This document shows positions 1 through 7,325 of a stretch of 8,350 nucleotides of DNA, one piece after another. The notes under the pieces are model-generated. The model had not been told where the DNA came from. It did not search any database and saw nothing but the letters and a program-made list of their open reading frames with translations. The DNA lies in NCBI GenBank assembly GCA_021779275.1, contig JAJYAX010000050.1:1-8350 (forward strand). The letters run 5' to 3'. The DNA is from Deltaproteobacteria bacterium. GTDB lineage: Bacteria > Desulfobacterota > Desulfobulbia > Desulfobulbales > Desulfocapsaceae. Numbering within the stretch: position 1 is the first letter of the stretch; every line of letters begins with the position of its first letter. Position numbers and translations under genes: made by a program.

Positions 1-213
1 AAGAGTTTTATTGAGGCGTCCGGAAGGATCCGCTGTTCTGGGAATCTATCATATTACGGTCGGATCGATAAGAAAGCAACAAAAACAGTGGTCCGGCGAC
101 GGAGAAGGTCGAACCGGATAAAAGAGTGGACAGGTAAGCGGATGGAAAAAGATTGCATTTCGGGACAATGACCTTACTGTAAAGGATGCCGCAGTTTTAT
201 CGGATATGTCGAT
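1..213. other. Upstream stretch with no supported gene
   Basis: No convincing gene is visible here. Two + strand frames are open from the window edge: one to a TGA at 169-171, the other to a TAA at 119-121. Their translations are short and rich in Arg, Lys and Gln, and I recognise nothing in them. Either could be the tail of a gene starting outside the window, but I cannot support it. A bulged hairpin can be drawn at 93-117 (CCGGCGAC against GTCG-AA-CCGG). It lacks a following T-run, so I do not call it a terminator. Confidence 0.4.
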
Positions 214-228
214 GCGTAATACATACGC
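214..228 (+). promoter_or_regulatory. Small dyad in the leader of the Mrp gene
   Basis: GCGTA (214-218) and TACGC (224-228) form a perfect 5+5 inverted repeat around ATACA. A T-rich stretch follows (229-250). It lies about 50 nt before the chosen start of the Mrp-type gene. It could be an operator or a short leader hairpin. A 5-bp arm is short enough to arise by chance, so this is a weak call. Confidence 0.2.
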
Positions 229-265
229 TTCGTTGTTACTATTTAATTTTGAAATCTGTTTCCTT

Positions 266-273
266 AAAGGAGG
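266..273 (+). promoter_or_regulatory. Strong ribosome binding site fixing the Mrp start
   Basis: AAAGGAGG sits 7 nt before the ATG at 281. The in-frame ATG at 275 is only 1 nt from this site, and an upstream in-frame ATG at 206 has no comparable site. The spacing therefore picks 281. Confidence 0.75.
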
Positions 274-280
274 AATGATA

Positions 281-1210
281 ATGGCATCATCTTGCGGAGG
301 GTCGCACGGGACCCCGGAAGCGCAGCAGGCCGCGATGGCCCAGCAGGAAAACGCAATTACCCGGTCGCTTGGAAAGATCAAACATAAAATCCTGGTCATG
401 AGCGGGAAGGGCGGGGTCGGCAAATCCACCATCTCGGTCAATCTGGCCCTGGCCCTTGCCGCCAAGGGGCATAAGGTCGGATTGATGGATGTGGATCTCC
501 ATGGGCCGGACGTGGTCAGGATGCTCAATATGAAAGGCGTCCTTGAGCCGCCCACGTCCGCCGACGCGCTGATCCCGCCGCTCACCTACAATGACAACCT
601 GAAGGTGGTCTCGCTGGAATATATGATGAGGGACAGGGATGAGGCCATCATCTGGCGGGGACCGCTGAAAATTCAGGCGATCCGGCAGTTTGTCTCCGAC
701 ATGGACTGGGGCGAGCTTGATTACCTGGTAATCGACGCCCCTCCCGGAACCGGCGACGAGCCCCTCTCCGTTGCCCAGACCATCCCCAATGTGAAGGCGG
801 TGATCGTCACCACCCCGCAGAAGGTCGCTCTGGCCGATGTCCGTAAATCGATCAATTTCTGCAAAACAGTCGGTGTCGAAATCATCGGGGTCGTTGAAAA
901 CATGTCCGGCTTTGTCTGCCCGCACTGTAACGGGACGGTCGATATCTTCAAATCCGGCGGCGGGGAAGAGGTCGCCCGTGATTTTGAGTTGGCCTTCCTT
1001 GGCCGGGTTCCGATGGATCCCAGGATTGTCGTTGCCGGTGACGATGGGATACCGTATTTAACGACCGATGCCGGCAGTCCTGCCTCCAAGGCCTTTGCCG
1101 AGGTGGTTAATGCCGTTGAGGTCCGGACTCCGGTCAAAGGTTTTGTTCCTCCCTTGCCGATGGCCGATATGGGCGGCGGCTGCGCCTGCGGCAGCAGCGG
1201 CTGTAAATAG
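281..1210 (+). CDS. mrp: Mrp/NBP35-family Fe-S cluster carrier ATPase
   Basis: This 309-residue P-loop ATPase of the Mrp/NBP35/ApbC group is expected to bind and hand over iron-sulfur clusters in the cytoplasm. The deviant Walker A motif GKGGVGKST lies at about residues 42-50, with both lysines typical of the SIMIBI/MinD-like class. DVDLHGPD follows at about 70-77 and the Walker B-type IDAPPGTGD at about 151-159. CPHC at 213-216 is the conserved cluster-binding pair of the family. The family core is complete. Extra cysteines lie at both ends: Cys5 near the start and Cys301, Cys303 and Cys308 in a Gly-rich tail. There is no N-terminal MIP18/DUF59 domain, so it resembles the shorter Mrp form. 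The start is set by the ribosome binding site at 266-273. The downstream MBL gene lies 101 nt away on the same strand with a possible hairpin between, so shared transcription is uncertain. The physiological client proteins cannot be told from sequence. Confidence 0.93.
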   Translation: MASSCGGSHGTPEAQQAAMAQQENAITRSLGKIKHKILVMSGKGGVGKSTISVNLALALAAKGHKVGLMDVDLHGPDVVRMLNMKGVLEPPTSADALIPPLTYNDNLKVVSLEYMMRDRDEAIIWRGPLKIQAIRQFVSDMDWGELDYLVIDAPPGTGDEPLSVAQTIPNVKAVIVTTPQKVALADVRKSINFCKTVGVEIIGVVENMSGFVCPHCNGTVDIFKSGGGEEVARDFELAFLGRVPMDPRIVVAGDDGIPYLTTDAGSPASKAFAEVVNAVEVRTPVKGFVPPLPMADMGGGCACGSSGCK

Positions 1211-1232
1211 GCCAGATCAGGCTGTTGATATG

Positions 1233-1272
1233 AAGAAGAGAGCAGGACCATGGAGGCCCGGCTCTCCTCTTT
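1233..1272 (+). terminator. Possible weak terminator hairpin after the Mrp gene
   Basis: GAGAGC (1238-1243) pairs with GCTCTC (1261-1266). The outer AAGAA (1233-1237) can continue against CTCTTT (1267-1272) with one bulge. The loop is long, at 17 nt, and only TTTAAT follows instead of a clean T-run. It may attenuate transcription between the Mrp and MBL genes, but it could be incidental. Confidence 0.3.
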
Positions 1273-1311
1273 AATATAAAAACAAGTTCTCGTAACCTGC
1301 TGTGGAAATCT

Positions 1312-1941
1312 ATGATATTAAAACAACTTACAGTCGGATCCATGGGGGTCTGCTGTTATATAATCGGTTGTGCGAAGACGAAGAGAGGGGCGATAGTTGA
1401 TCCCGGCGGCGGAGAAAAGGCGATTCTGGCCATGGTCAAGGAACTGGGGCTCGGCATCGACTATATAATCGCCACCCACGGTCATCCCGATCATGTCTGC
1501 GGCAATCGGATCATCCAGGAAGCCACCGGGGCCAAGATTGTGATGCACGAAGACGATGCCTCCTTTTTCTTCAAGGAGGAGATCCAGAGCTACTTTTCCA
1601 TGCTGGGCCTGGAGGCCTCTCCCCCTGTTGATATTACCGTAAAGGATGGGGAGAGCATCAAGATCGGGGAGGAGGAGCTGCGGGTGATTCACACCCCCGG
1701 CCATACACCGGGAGGCATCTGTCTCTACAACCCTCCCGATCTGATTACCGGGGACACCCTTTTTGTCGGTGGTCTCGGACGGACCGATTTTCCGGGCGGT
1801 TCTCATCAGCAGCTGATTGATTCCATCCTCGGCAGACTGATGATCCTGCCGGACGAGACCATCGTCTGGCCCGGGCACGGGTATGGCGGGAGCAGATCCA
1901 CTCTCGGCGAGGAAAAGAGGGAAAACCCATATATCTGTTGA
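1312..1941 (+). CDS. Metallo-beta-lactamase-fold hydrolase (glyoxalase II-like)
   Basis: This 209-residue protein is a single-domain MBL-fold metal hydrolase. The metal-binding signature THGHPDH is at residues 55-61. The later ligands are His131 (TPGHTPGG), Asp148 (TGDTLF) and His189 (PGHG), so a complete two-metal site is present. The order and spacing fit the short hydroxyacylglutathione hydrolase-like branch, which hydrolyses thioesters in known members. The C-terminal substrate-binding helices of classical GloB (about 250 residues) are missing, so the glutathione thioester substrate cannot be assumed. I leave the gene symbol blank. The ATG at 1312 has a modest GGA at 1304-1306. The stop lies 15 nt before selB, suggesting one transcript, although no functional link to selenocysteine decoding is established. 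No signal peptide is seen, so it is likely cytoplasmic. Confidence 0.9.
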   Translation: MILKQLTVGSMGVCCYIIGCAKTKRGAIVDPGGGEKAILAMVKELGLGIDYIIATHGHPDHVCGNRIIQEATGAKIVMHEDDASFFFKEEIQSYFSMLGLEASPPVDITVKDGESIKIGEEELRVIHTPGHTPGGICLYNPPDLITGDTLFVGGLGRTDFPGGSHQQLIDSILGRLMILPDETIVWPGHGYGGSRSTLGEEKRENPYIC

Positions 1942-1956
1942 ACGTAAGAGTATCCC

Positions 1957-3888
1957 ATGCGCGAAATTGTTCTTGGTACCGCGGGCCATGTCGATCATGG
2001 CAAAACGAGCCTGGTTCGAGCCCTGACGGGTATCGAAACTGATCGGCTGAAGGAGGAAAAAAAAAGGGGAATAACCATTGAACTCGGGTTCGCCTATCTT
2101 GATCTTCCCTGCGGTCACCGGCTTGGTATCGTCGATGTGCCCGGCCATGAAAAGTTTGTCAAGAATATGGTGGCCGGGGTAACCGGTATGGATCTTCTGG
2201 CCTTCGTCATTGCCGCCGACGAGGGGATCATGCCGCAGACCCGGGAACATTTCGAGATCTGCAGGCTGCTCGGGGTCAAACAGGGGCTGGTGGTCCTGAC
2301 CAAAATCGACATGGTTGATCCCGAATGGCTGGACCTGGTCGAAGAGGAGGTGCGTGACTTCTGCATGGGGAGCTTCCTGGAGGACGCACCGATCATCCAT
2401 GTCTCTTCCACCACCGGTGAGGGTATCGATGAGATGCGGAAAATCCTCGACGATTTCGTCAGAAAACAGATCTTTGTCGAGGCCTTCGGTCCCTTCCGCC
2501 TGCCTGTTGATCGCGTCTTTGCAATGAAGGGCTTCGGCGCTGTCGTCACCGGCACCTCGATCTCGGGCCGCATTGCTCTTGGAGATGAACTGCGTTTTTA
2601 CCCGACGGATCTGGTCACCAAGGTCCGGGGACTCCAGGTCCATTCCCAGTCCGTCGAAGAGGTGGAGGCAGGGCATCGGACAGCGATCAACCTGCAGGGG
2701 GTGGATACCGCCCAGATAGAGAGGGGGATGGTTGCGGCTCCTCCCGGGGTGCTGCAGCCTAACTATATGCTCGATTGCCGGTTCCTCTATCTCGCCTCGA
2801 ATCCCAAACCGATAAAACACCGGACCAGGGTGCGTGTTCATCTGGGCAGCGCCGAGCTGATCGGCAGGATCTCACTGCTGGACAGGGATGAGGTCAAGCC
2901 GGGAGCGGAGGTGGGGGTGCAGCTGCTTCTGGAGACGCCGGTGGCGGTCTGGCCGGGGGACCGGTATGTGATCCGCAGCTATTCGCCCGTGGCCACGATT
3001 GGTGGCGGAATGGTGCTGGGCAACCTGTCTCCGAAGAAACGAAGACGGGCAACAGAACGTGATCAGGAGTATAACCAGCAGATCCTGGGCGTCCTGCAGA
3101 ACGGCAGTCTGGAGGACAAGATCCTTCTTTTCCTGGAGGAAAACGGCACGGCGGGGCTTAGTTTCGATGAGTTGGCCATCCGGCTCGGGCTGTTCGGCAA
3201 GAATCTGAAGAAGATATTGAACGAGCCGATATCCTCCCGCCGCATCGTCGTGGTCGATTCGGCCAGCCAACGCTATCTGACCCGGTCCACGGCCGACAGG
3301 ATCACGGAGGCAATTGTCGCCAATCTGACGGCCTATCACCGTGATAATCAACTGCAAAGCGGCCTTTCCAAAGAGGAGCTGCGGTCGGGGCTGGGTAAGG
3401 GACTTGATCAGAAGGTCTTTAATTTCTGCCTGAATGAGCTGTTGAAAAAAGAGATGGTCATTCAGGAGGAATCCATGGTCCATCTTGCCACCCACAAGGT
3501 GGCCCTGAAGGTTGACGAGCAGAAGCTGCGTAGTGGCCTGGAGGCCTGGTACAGGGAAAAGGGGCTGTCCACCGCCACCGTCAAGGATACCCTGGACCAG
3601 TTTTGCGAATACCCGGAGGTCATGGTCAAAGAGGTCCTGGCCCTTCTGCTCAGGGATGAAAAATTGATCAAGATCAGTGAGACCCTCTACTATGATGCGG
3701 CGATGCTCGCCCGTCTGCAGGCTGATCTTATTGCCTTTATCGAGCGGGAGGGTGAGATTGATGCGCCGGGCTTTAAGACTCTCAGCGGCCTGACCAGGAA
3801 GTTCTCAATACCTATCCTTGAATACTTTGACAGGATAAAACTGACGATCCGGATCGGCGATAAACGGATATTGCGCAAAAAGACATAA
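1957..3888 (+). CDS. selB: Selenocysteine-specific elongation factor SelB
   Basis: This 643-residue translation GTPase carries Sec-tRNA(Sec) to the ribosome at UGA codons followed by a SECIS hairpin. The G1 loop GHVDHGKT is at residues 10-17. The switch I segment containing RGITIELGF is at 37-45, G3 DVPGHE at 60-65 and G4 TKID at 115-118. The block at about 181-200 (PVDRVF...GFGAVVTGT) opens beta-barrel domain 2, and [12 protein letters not shown] at about 340-351 closes domain 3. Both are typical of SelB rather than EF-Tu. Residues from about 371 to the end form the long C-terminal extension expected to hold the winged-helix repeats that bind the SECIS RNA. The length matches bacterial SelB proteins (roughly 610-640). 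No selA, selD or tRNA-Sec gene is visible here, so the rest of the pathway must lie elsewhere. The ribosome binding site is weak (TAAGAG at 1945-1950), consistent with translation following the MBL gene 15 nt upstream. Confidence 0.97.
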   Translation: MREIVLGTAGHVDHGKTSLVRALTGIETDRLKEEKKRGITIELGFAYLDLPCGHRLGIVDVPGHEKFVKNMVAGVTGMDLLAFVIAADEGIMPQTREHFEICRLLGVKQGLVVLTKIDMVDPEWLDLVEEEVRDFCMGSFLEDAPIIHVSSTTGEGIDEMRKILDDFVRKQIFVEAFGPFRLPVDRVFAMKGFGAVVTGTSISGRIALGDELRFYPTDLVTKVRGLQVHSQSVEEVEAGHRTAINLQGVDTAQIERGMVAAPPGVLQPNYMLDCRFLYLASNPKPIKHRTRVRVHLGSAELIGRISLLDRDEVKPGAEVGVQLLLETPVAVWPGDRYVIRSYSPVATIGGGMVLGNLSPKKRRRATERDQEYNQQILGVLQNGSLEDKILLFLEENGTAGLSFDELAIRLGLFGKNLKKILNEPISSRRIVVVDSASQRYLTRSTADRITEAIVANLTAYHRDNQLQSGLSKEELRSGLGKGLDQKVFNFCLNELLKKEMVIQEESMVHLATHKVALKVDEQKLRSGLEAWYREKGLSTATVKDTLDQFCEYPEVMVKEVLALLLRDEKLIKISETLYYDAAMLARLQADLIAFIEREGEIDAPGFKTLSGLTRKFSIPILEYFDRIKLTIRIGDKRILRKKT

Positions 3889-3918
3889 TTCTATTTTCGG
3901 GTTGCAGGGAAAAATCGA

Positions 3919-5400
3919 TTAGCCCCCGGTCTTCGCAGGTGTCCTTTGCCAGCCAAGGTGAAGAAAACAGCGCGTGTCCTCCCGGACACGAAAATCGTGA
4001 TCGATACGCAGTCCCGCAATGGCGATGATCCTGTCGTGGGAGAGGACTACCGGGAAAAACCGCCGCTCCTGCCGGGGGATCTTCGCATCTGTCAGAAATC
4101 GGCTGATTTTTTTTCTTCCCGCTGCCCCCAGGGGGCGGAACACCTCTCCGTCGAGCGGATTGCGCAGCAGCAGGGGAAAGCTGATCCGTTCCGCGTCGAG
4201 CAGGAGTTCACCTGCGAGCAGATGCTCCGGTTGTGTTGATAGCATGCTTACTGACAGGACATGGCCGGCGATGGAAAAATGGCCCGGTCCGTCCAGACTC
4301 AAAGAAAAAACGCTGTCTTGAAGACCGCTTCCTCGAAATCCTGTCCTGCCGGCGGGATGGGAAAAACGAATTTCCTCGCCTGTCTTCCAGACCCGTAATC
4401 CTCTTCCGAGATGTGTTTCAGCACCGTTGCCGCCGTGCTTGATCAGATGACGGACCTGTTCAATCTGACGAAAACCCGGTCGTGTCAGCATCATCCAGCA
4501 GACCTTTTCCAGGATTCTTCGTTGCAGGGCCGGATGACAGTTCAGGAAGGCCTGAATCTTGATCTTGATGGATTCAGGACAGGGCCGGTTTCCCCTCCCC
4601 TCCTCAAGATGCCGGTTCTTATCTTTTTCTACCAGACGGTTCAAGATCTCTTCCGTAAGCTGGTCCAGCAGGTCCTCCTCACCTTGAAGTATCTCGGCTG
4701 TCTGCAGCAGATTCCGGCGGATCGAGGTGTTGAAGTTCCGTTCAAGATAGGGCAGGAGATCGAGACGGACCCGGTTCCGCAGAAAGAGGCGTTCCTGGTT
4801 TGAACTGTCCCGGCAGAAGGGGATGGTGTTTGCTTCCAGGTAGTCGGTCAGGGTCTGTTTTTTTTCCTGCAGGAGCGGCCGGATAATCGGGCCCCGGCGG
4901 AGATCCATGCCGGAGAGGCCTTTTCCGCCGCTGCCGCGGATAAGCCGGATGAGCACCTCTTCGGCCTGGTCGTCGGCGGTATGGGCCACCGCGATCACCG
5001 AGGCGCCATGTTGTTTTCGTGCGGCCTCCAGGGCTGCATAGCGCAGGGTCCGCGCCGCCTCTTCAAGAGATGCCCCCGTCCGTTTCCGCTCTGCATGCAC
5101 ATCGACCGGTACGGTCTCGTAGGGAACTCCGAGACTGCCGCAGAGCCCTTCAACCAGGCGGATTTCAGCGTCGATCTCCGTGGGGCGCAGGCCATGGTTT
5201 ACATAGACGGCAACAAGTCCGGCGCATCTGTTTATCCGGTGGAGAAGATGCAGCAGGGCAACAGAGTCGGGGCCGCCGGAAACAGCGACGATGACGGTAT
5301 CATTTCCTGAAAAGAGACAATGCCTGAGGATCAGTTTGCCGATCCGTGTCGGCAAGGCCTCTTGATGTCTGGTGACGGATGAAATTTTTTTCACAGGCAC
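3919..5400 (-). CDS. tilS: tRNA(Ile)-lysidine synthase TilS
   Basis: This 493-residue protein is predicted to attach lysine to C34 of tRNA-Ile(CAU) using ATP, so that the tRNA reads AUA as isoleucine. It is an essential cytoplasmic enzyme in most bacteria. The N-terminal PP-loop SGGPDS is at residues 41-46, with VNHGLRP at about 67-73 and the AHTADDQAEE block at about 139-148. The family more usually has GH and ET in that block. The middle region (about 215-345) fits the substrate-binding domain. The C-terminal block at about 415-447 (NPLDGEVFRPLG, then KKISRFLTDAKIPRQER) is the classic TilS C-terminal domain. The length is slightly above E. coli TilS (432) and close to B. subtilis TilS (472). 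The start is a GTG at 5400 with a poor ribosome binding site; a second in-frame GTG two codons in is equally possible. The gene converges on selB and is divergent from the Hpt gene. Confidence 0.95.
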   Translation of the reverse strand: MPVKKISSVTRHQEALPTRIGKLILRHCLFSGNDTVIVAVSGGPDSVALLHLLHRINRCAGLVAVYVNHGLRPTEIDAEIRLVEGLCGSLGVPYETVPVDVHAERKRTGASLEEAARTLRYAALEAARKQHGASVIAVAHTADDQAEEVLIRLIRGSGGKGLSGMDLRRGPIIRPLLQEKKQTLTDYLEANTIPFCRDSSNQERLFLRNRVRLDLLPYLERNFNTSIRRNLLQTAEILQGEEDLLDQLTEEILNRLVEKDKNRHLEEGRGNRPCPESIKIKIQAFLNCHPALQRRILEKVCWMMLTRPGFRQIEQVRHLIKHGGNGAETHLGRGLRVWKTGEEIRFSHPAGRTGFRGSGLQDSVFSLSLDGPGHFSIAGHVLSVSMLSTQPEHLLAGELLLDAERISFPLLLRNPLDGEVFRPLGAAGRKKISRFLTDAKIPRQERRFFPVVLSHDRIIAIAGLRIDHDFRVREDTRCFLHLGWQRTPAKTGG

Positions 5401-5423
5401 GCTTTTGGTTTAATTCTTGATGA

Positions 5424-5439
5424 ATGATTGGTATATCAT
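5424..5439. promoter_or_regulatory. Dyad ATGAT-N6-ATCAT between divergent tilS and Hpt genes
   Basis: ATGAT (5424-5428) and ATCAT (5435-5439) form a perfect inverted repeat inside an AT-rich patch. On the - strand 5440-5435 reads TATGAT, a good -10 element for tilS. On the + strand 5434-5439 reads TATCAT, a possible -10 for the Hpt gene with a poor TTAATT at 5410-5415 as its -35. The patch is the natural place for divergent promoters, and the dyad could be either an operator or just the overlapping -10 elements. Confidence 0.3.
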
Positions 5440-5453
5440 AGCCGGAAGGGATG

Positions 5454-5479
5454 CGCAACGGCGTCGTTGCGTTCGCAAC
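5454..5479 (+). promoter_or_regulatory. Two competing hairpins just before the Hpt ribosome binding site
   Basis: CGCAACG (5454-5460) pairs perfectly with CGTTGCG (5465-5471) around the tetraloop GCGT. The core of that right arm, GTTGC (5466-5470), can instead pair with GCAAC (5475-5479) around GTTC. The two structures exclude each other. The second ends 1 nt before the AGGGGAG ribosome binding site (5481-5487). This layout of three alternating half-repeats could modulate translation of the Hpt gene or be a protein-binding site. The first stem is clearly the more stable. Confidence 0.4.
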
Positions 5480-5480
5480 A

Positions 5481-5487
5481 AGGGGAG
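5481..5487 (+). promoter_or_regulatory. Ribosome binding site setting the Hpt start at 5493
   Basis: AGGGGAG lies 5 nt before the ATG at 5493. The in-frame ATG at 5451 directly abuts a GGAAGGG with no spacer and would add 14 residues that cover the hairpin region, so 5493 is preferred. Confidence 0.65.
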
Positions 5488-5492
5488 TACAG

Positions 5493-5831
5493 ATGACCTC
5501 GCGCCACTATATAGATCAGATTAAGTCCTATCTTTCTCAGCAGTTCAGTCTGGGAGAGGATCAGGTGTCCGGGATGTTGCCGGGGTTTATTTCGACCCTC
5601 TCAGCGCATATGACGAATCTTGAGAAGGCCCTGGCAAGCGGTGATCTCGAGGCGCTTGGTAAATCGGGCCATACGATCAAGGGCGCTTTTCTGAATCTCG
5701 GTCTGACCGATTGTGCGGAGATCGCCTTGCAGATAGAACGAAGATGTAAAGAAGGAGACCTGTCCGCTGATTATGCCCGGCTGGTGGCGGACCTCCGGGA
5801 AAAAATAGATATTATAATCGATAATCCTTGA
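5493..5831 (+). CDS. Stand-alone Hpt (histidine phosphotransfer) domain protein
   Basis: This 112-residue protein consists almost entirely of one Hpt four-helix domain. The phospho-acceptor motif HTIKG is at residues 60-64 (His60, Lys63, Gly64), followed by AFLNLGL, which matches the conserved HxxKGxxxxxG pattern of the family. Known Hpt proteins relay phosphate from the receiver domain of a hybrid histidine kinase to a response regulator; they have no catalytic activity of their own. Flanking helices are amphipathic and there is no signal peptide or membrane segment, so it should be cytoplasmic. No kinase or receiver gene is in the window, so its partners are encoded elsewhere. The start at 5493 is chosen from the ribosome binding site at 5481-5487. 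The gene is divergent from tilS and ends 15 nt from the stop of the converging mpl gene, so it is probably its own transcription unit. Confidence 0.88.
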   Translation: MTSRHYIDQIKSYLSQQFSLGEDQVSGMLPGFISTLSAHMTNLEKALASGDLEALGKSGHTIKGAFLNLGLTDCAEIALQIERRCKEGDLSADYARLVADLREKIDIIIDNP

Positions 5832-5846
5832 GAGGCGGTCGGGATT

Positions 5847-7325
5847 TTACTCGGAATCGCGACGGGGAGTCCTGCCCGCCTGGTCTCCTGTCCGCAGCAT
5901 CTCCAGCAGGCGGGTATGGATGTTGTCAAAGCCGCCGTTGGAGAGGATGGCCACGATATCGCCTGGACGTAGGATGACGTGCAGGTCGTCCAGGATCTCG
6001 GCGGTTGAGGGGAAAGACCTGGCTGCAAGATGCCGTCCTCTGAGATCCTGGGCCAGCTTTTCCGCGGAAAAGTGATCCTGGGCCGATACATTTTCCAGGG
6101 GGAGCGGGTCTCGTATCAGGATCATATCGGCGGAATCAAAGGCGCTGACATAGTCGTTTTGAAAAACAGCCCGTCGCGAGGAGTTTGTCCGCGGTTCAAA
6201 GACGGTGATCAGGCGGTGTCCCGCATAAGCGGCCTTTAATCCGGCAAGGGTCTCCCGCACCGCAGTGGGGTGATGGGCAAAATCATCGATGACCGTAATC
6301 CCTCCCTCCACACCCCGTACTTCCTGTCGTCTTTTCACCCCCATGAAGGTGCTCAGACCACCTCCGATGGTTTTTTTGTCGACGCCGATATGGTGCAGGA
6401 CCGCGGTTACGGCCAGGCTGTTCAGGCAGTTATGCCGGCCGGAGAGGGAGACCGTCTGGGTCCATTCTCCGCCGTCATGCCGGACGGGGAAATGGCTCTT
6501 CCCGTCCCGGAACAGGACATCACCCATTGTCCAGTCAAGACCGGCCGTCGTTCCATATCCCTGGACCGGGCAGGGTGCATCAGCCACCACCTCGGCCACG
6601 TTTTTGTCATCCAGGTGAGCGACAATCAGACCACCGGCGGGGAGCAGGGAGACGAATTTTTTGAACGAACGTTTGATCTGGTCGAGATCCGAGAAGATAT
6701 CGGCGTGGTCGAACTCGACCGAGGTGATGATGGCGATATCAGGACGATAGTGGAGAAATTTTGATTCCTTGTCAAAGAAGGCGGTATCGTATTCGTCGCC
6801 CTCGGAGATGAAGTATTTCCCTCGGCCAAGACGGAAATTCCGCTGAAATTCCTGAACAATGCCGCCTATCATGAAGGATGGGTCCAGACCCGCATAATGG
6901 AGGGTCGATGCGAGCAACGAACAGGTTGTGGTCTTGCCGTGTGTTCCCGCGACCACCAGCGAGGTCTTCCCGGCGATAAAAAAACGGGACAGGGCCTGGG
7001 GAAAGGAGATATAGGGGATCTGCAATTCCGCCAGGGCCGCAGCCTCCGGGTTCTTTCTGGTGATGACGTTTCCGACTATGACAAGATCCGGCGCCGGACA
7101 AAGATTTTCGGCGCCATAACCATCCTTGATAGCAATCCCCAACTGCCGGAGAAAATCGGACATGGGCGGGTAGACATGATTGTCCGAGCCGGTCACCTCA
7201 AGGCCGGAATGTTGCAACATGCCCGCCAGTGCGGCCATCCCCGTGCCGCAGATTCCCATTATATGAATGTTTCTGACATTCTTCGGGGCGTAATTCAGTC
7301 GTGGATCAAGTTCCATGCAGTTCAT
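5847..7325 (-). CDS. mpl: UDP-MurNAc:L-Ala-gamma-D-Glu-meso-DAP ligase Mpl
   Basis: This 492-residue Mur ligase is predicted to join recycled tripeptide L-Ala-gamma-D-Glu-meso-DAP to UDP-MurNAc with ATP, in the cytoplasm, returning murein peptides to peptidoglycan synthesis. The N-terminal UDP-binding segment is GICGTGM at 24-30, then GSDNHVYPPMS at 46-56. The YPPMS form separates Mpl from MurC. The ATP-binding GTHGKTTT is at 127-134, then EGDEYDTAFFDK at about 175-186 and EFDHADIF at about 204-211, all Mpl-like. The C-terminal domain carries DDFAHHPTA at 347-355, EPRTNS at 377-382 and LSNGGF at 461-466. Length is somewhat above E. coli Mpl (457) because of short additions at both ends. The ATG at 7325 overlaps the TGA of the preceding 63-residue gene as ATGA, which suggests translational coupling; Met4 is an alternative start. 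MurC is the only serious alternative, and several motifs argue against it. Confidence 0.93.
   Translation of the reverse strand: MNCMELDPRLNYAPKNVRNIHIMGICGTGMAALAGMLQHSGLEVTGSDNHVYPPMSDFLRQLGIAIKDGYGAENLCPAPDLVIVGNVITRKNPEAAALAELQIPYISFPQALSRFFIAGKTSLVVAGTHGKTTTCSLLASTLHYAGLDPSFMIGGIVQEFQRNFRLGRGKYFISEGDEYDTAFFDKESKFLHYRPDIAIITSVEFDHADIFSDLDQIKRSFKKFVSLLPAGGLIVAHLDDKNVAEVVADAPCPVQGYGTTAGLDWTMGDVLFRDGKSHFPVRHDGGEWTQTVSLSGRHNCLNSLAVTAVLHHIGVDKKTIGGGLSTFMGVKRRQEVRGVEGGITVIDDFAHHPTAVRETLAGLKAAYAGHRLITVFEPRTNSSRRAVFQNDYVSAFDSADMILIRDPLPLENVSAQDHFSAEKLAQDLRGRHLAARSFPSTAEILDDLHVILRPGDIVAILSNGGFDNIHTRLLEMLRTGDQAGRTPRRDSE

Noticed and set aside
43..56. AATCTATCATATTA resembles AATCTATGATATTA at 1307-1320, just at the MBL gene start
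   Set aside because: The match is 13 of 14 in AT-rich sequence and the flanks do not align without gaps. It is too short to call a repeat.
49..585. A 178-codon - strand frame over the start of the Mrp gene
   Set aside because: It is mostly the mirror of the Mrp coding sequence, with no ribosome binding site and low-complexity translation.
1939..1941. TGA at the end of the MBL gene as a possible selenocysteine codon, given selB nearby
   Set aside because: Reading through would add only two residues before a TAA (1945-1947), and the protein already has its full MBL metal site.
1318..2841. A 507-codon open frame on the - strand opposite the MBL and selB genes
   Set aside because: It lies wholly antisense to two certain genes, its translation shows no recognisable domain, and it crosses the gene boundary. 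Long antisense frames are common in GC-leaning coding sequence.
3889..3918. A bidirectional terminator between converging selB and tilS
   Set aside because: The 30-nt gap shows no inverted repeat of useful length.
5823..5848. AATCC/GGATT plus a short T-run after the Hpt stop as a terminator
   Set aside because: The stem is 5 bp with a 14-nt loop, and it overlaps the end of mpl. It is too weak to support.
6270..6764. A 164-codon + strand frame inside mpl
   Set aside because: It is antisense to the conserved middle of mpl and has no family features.
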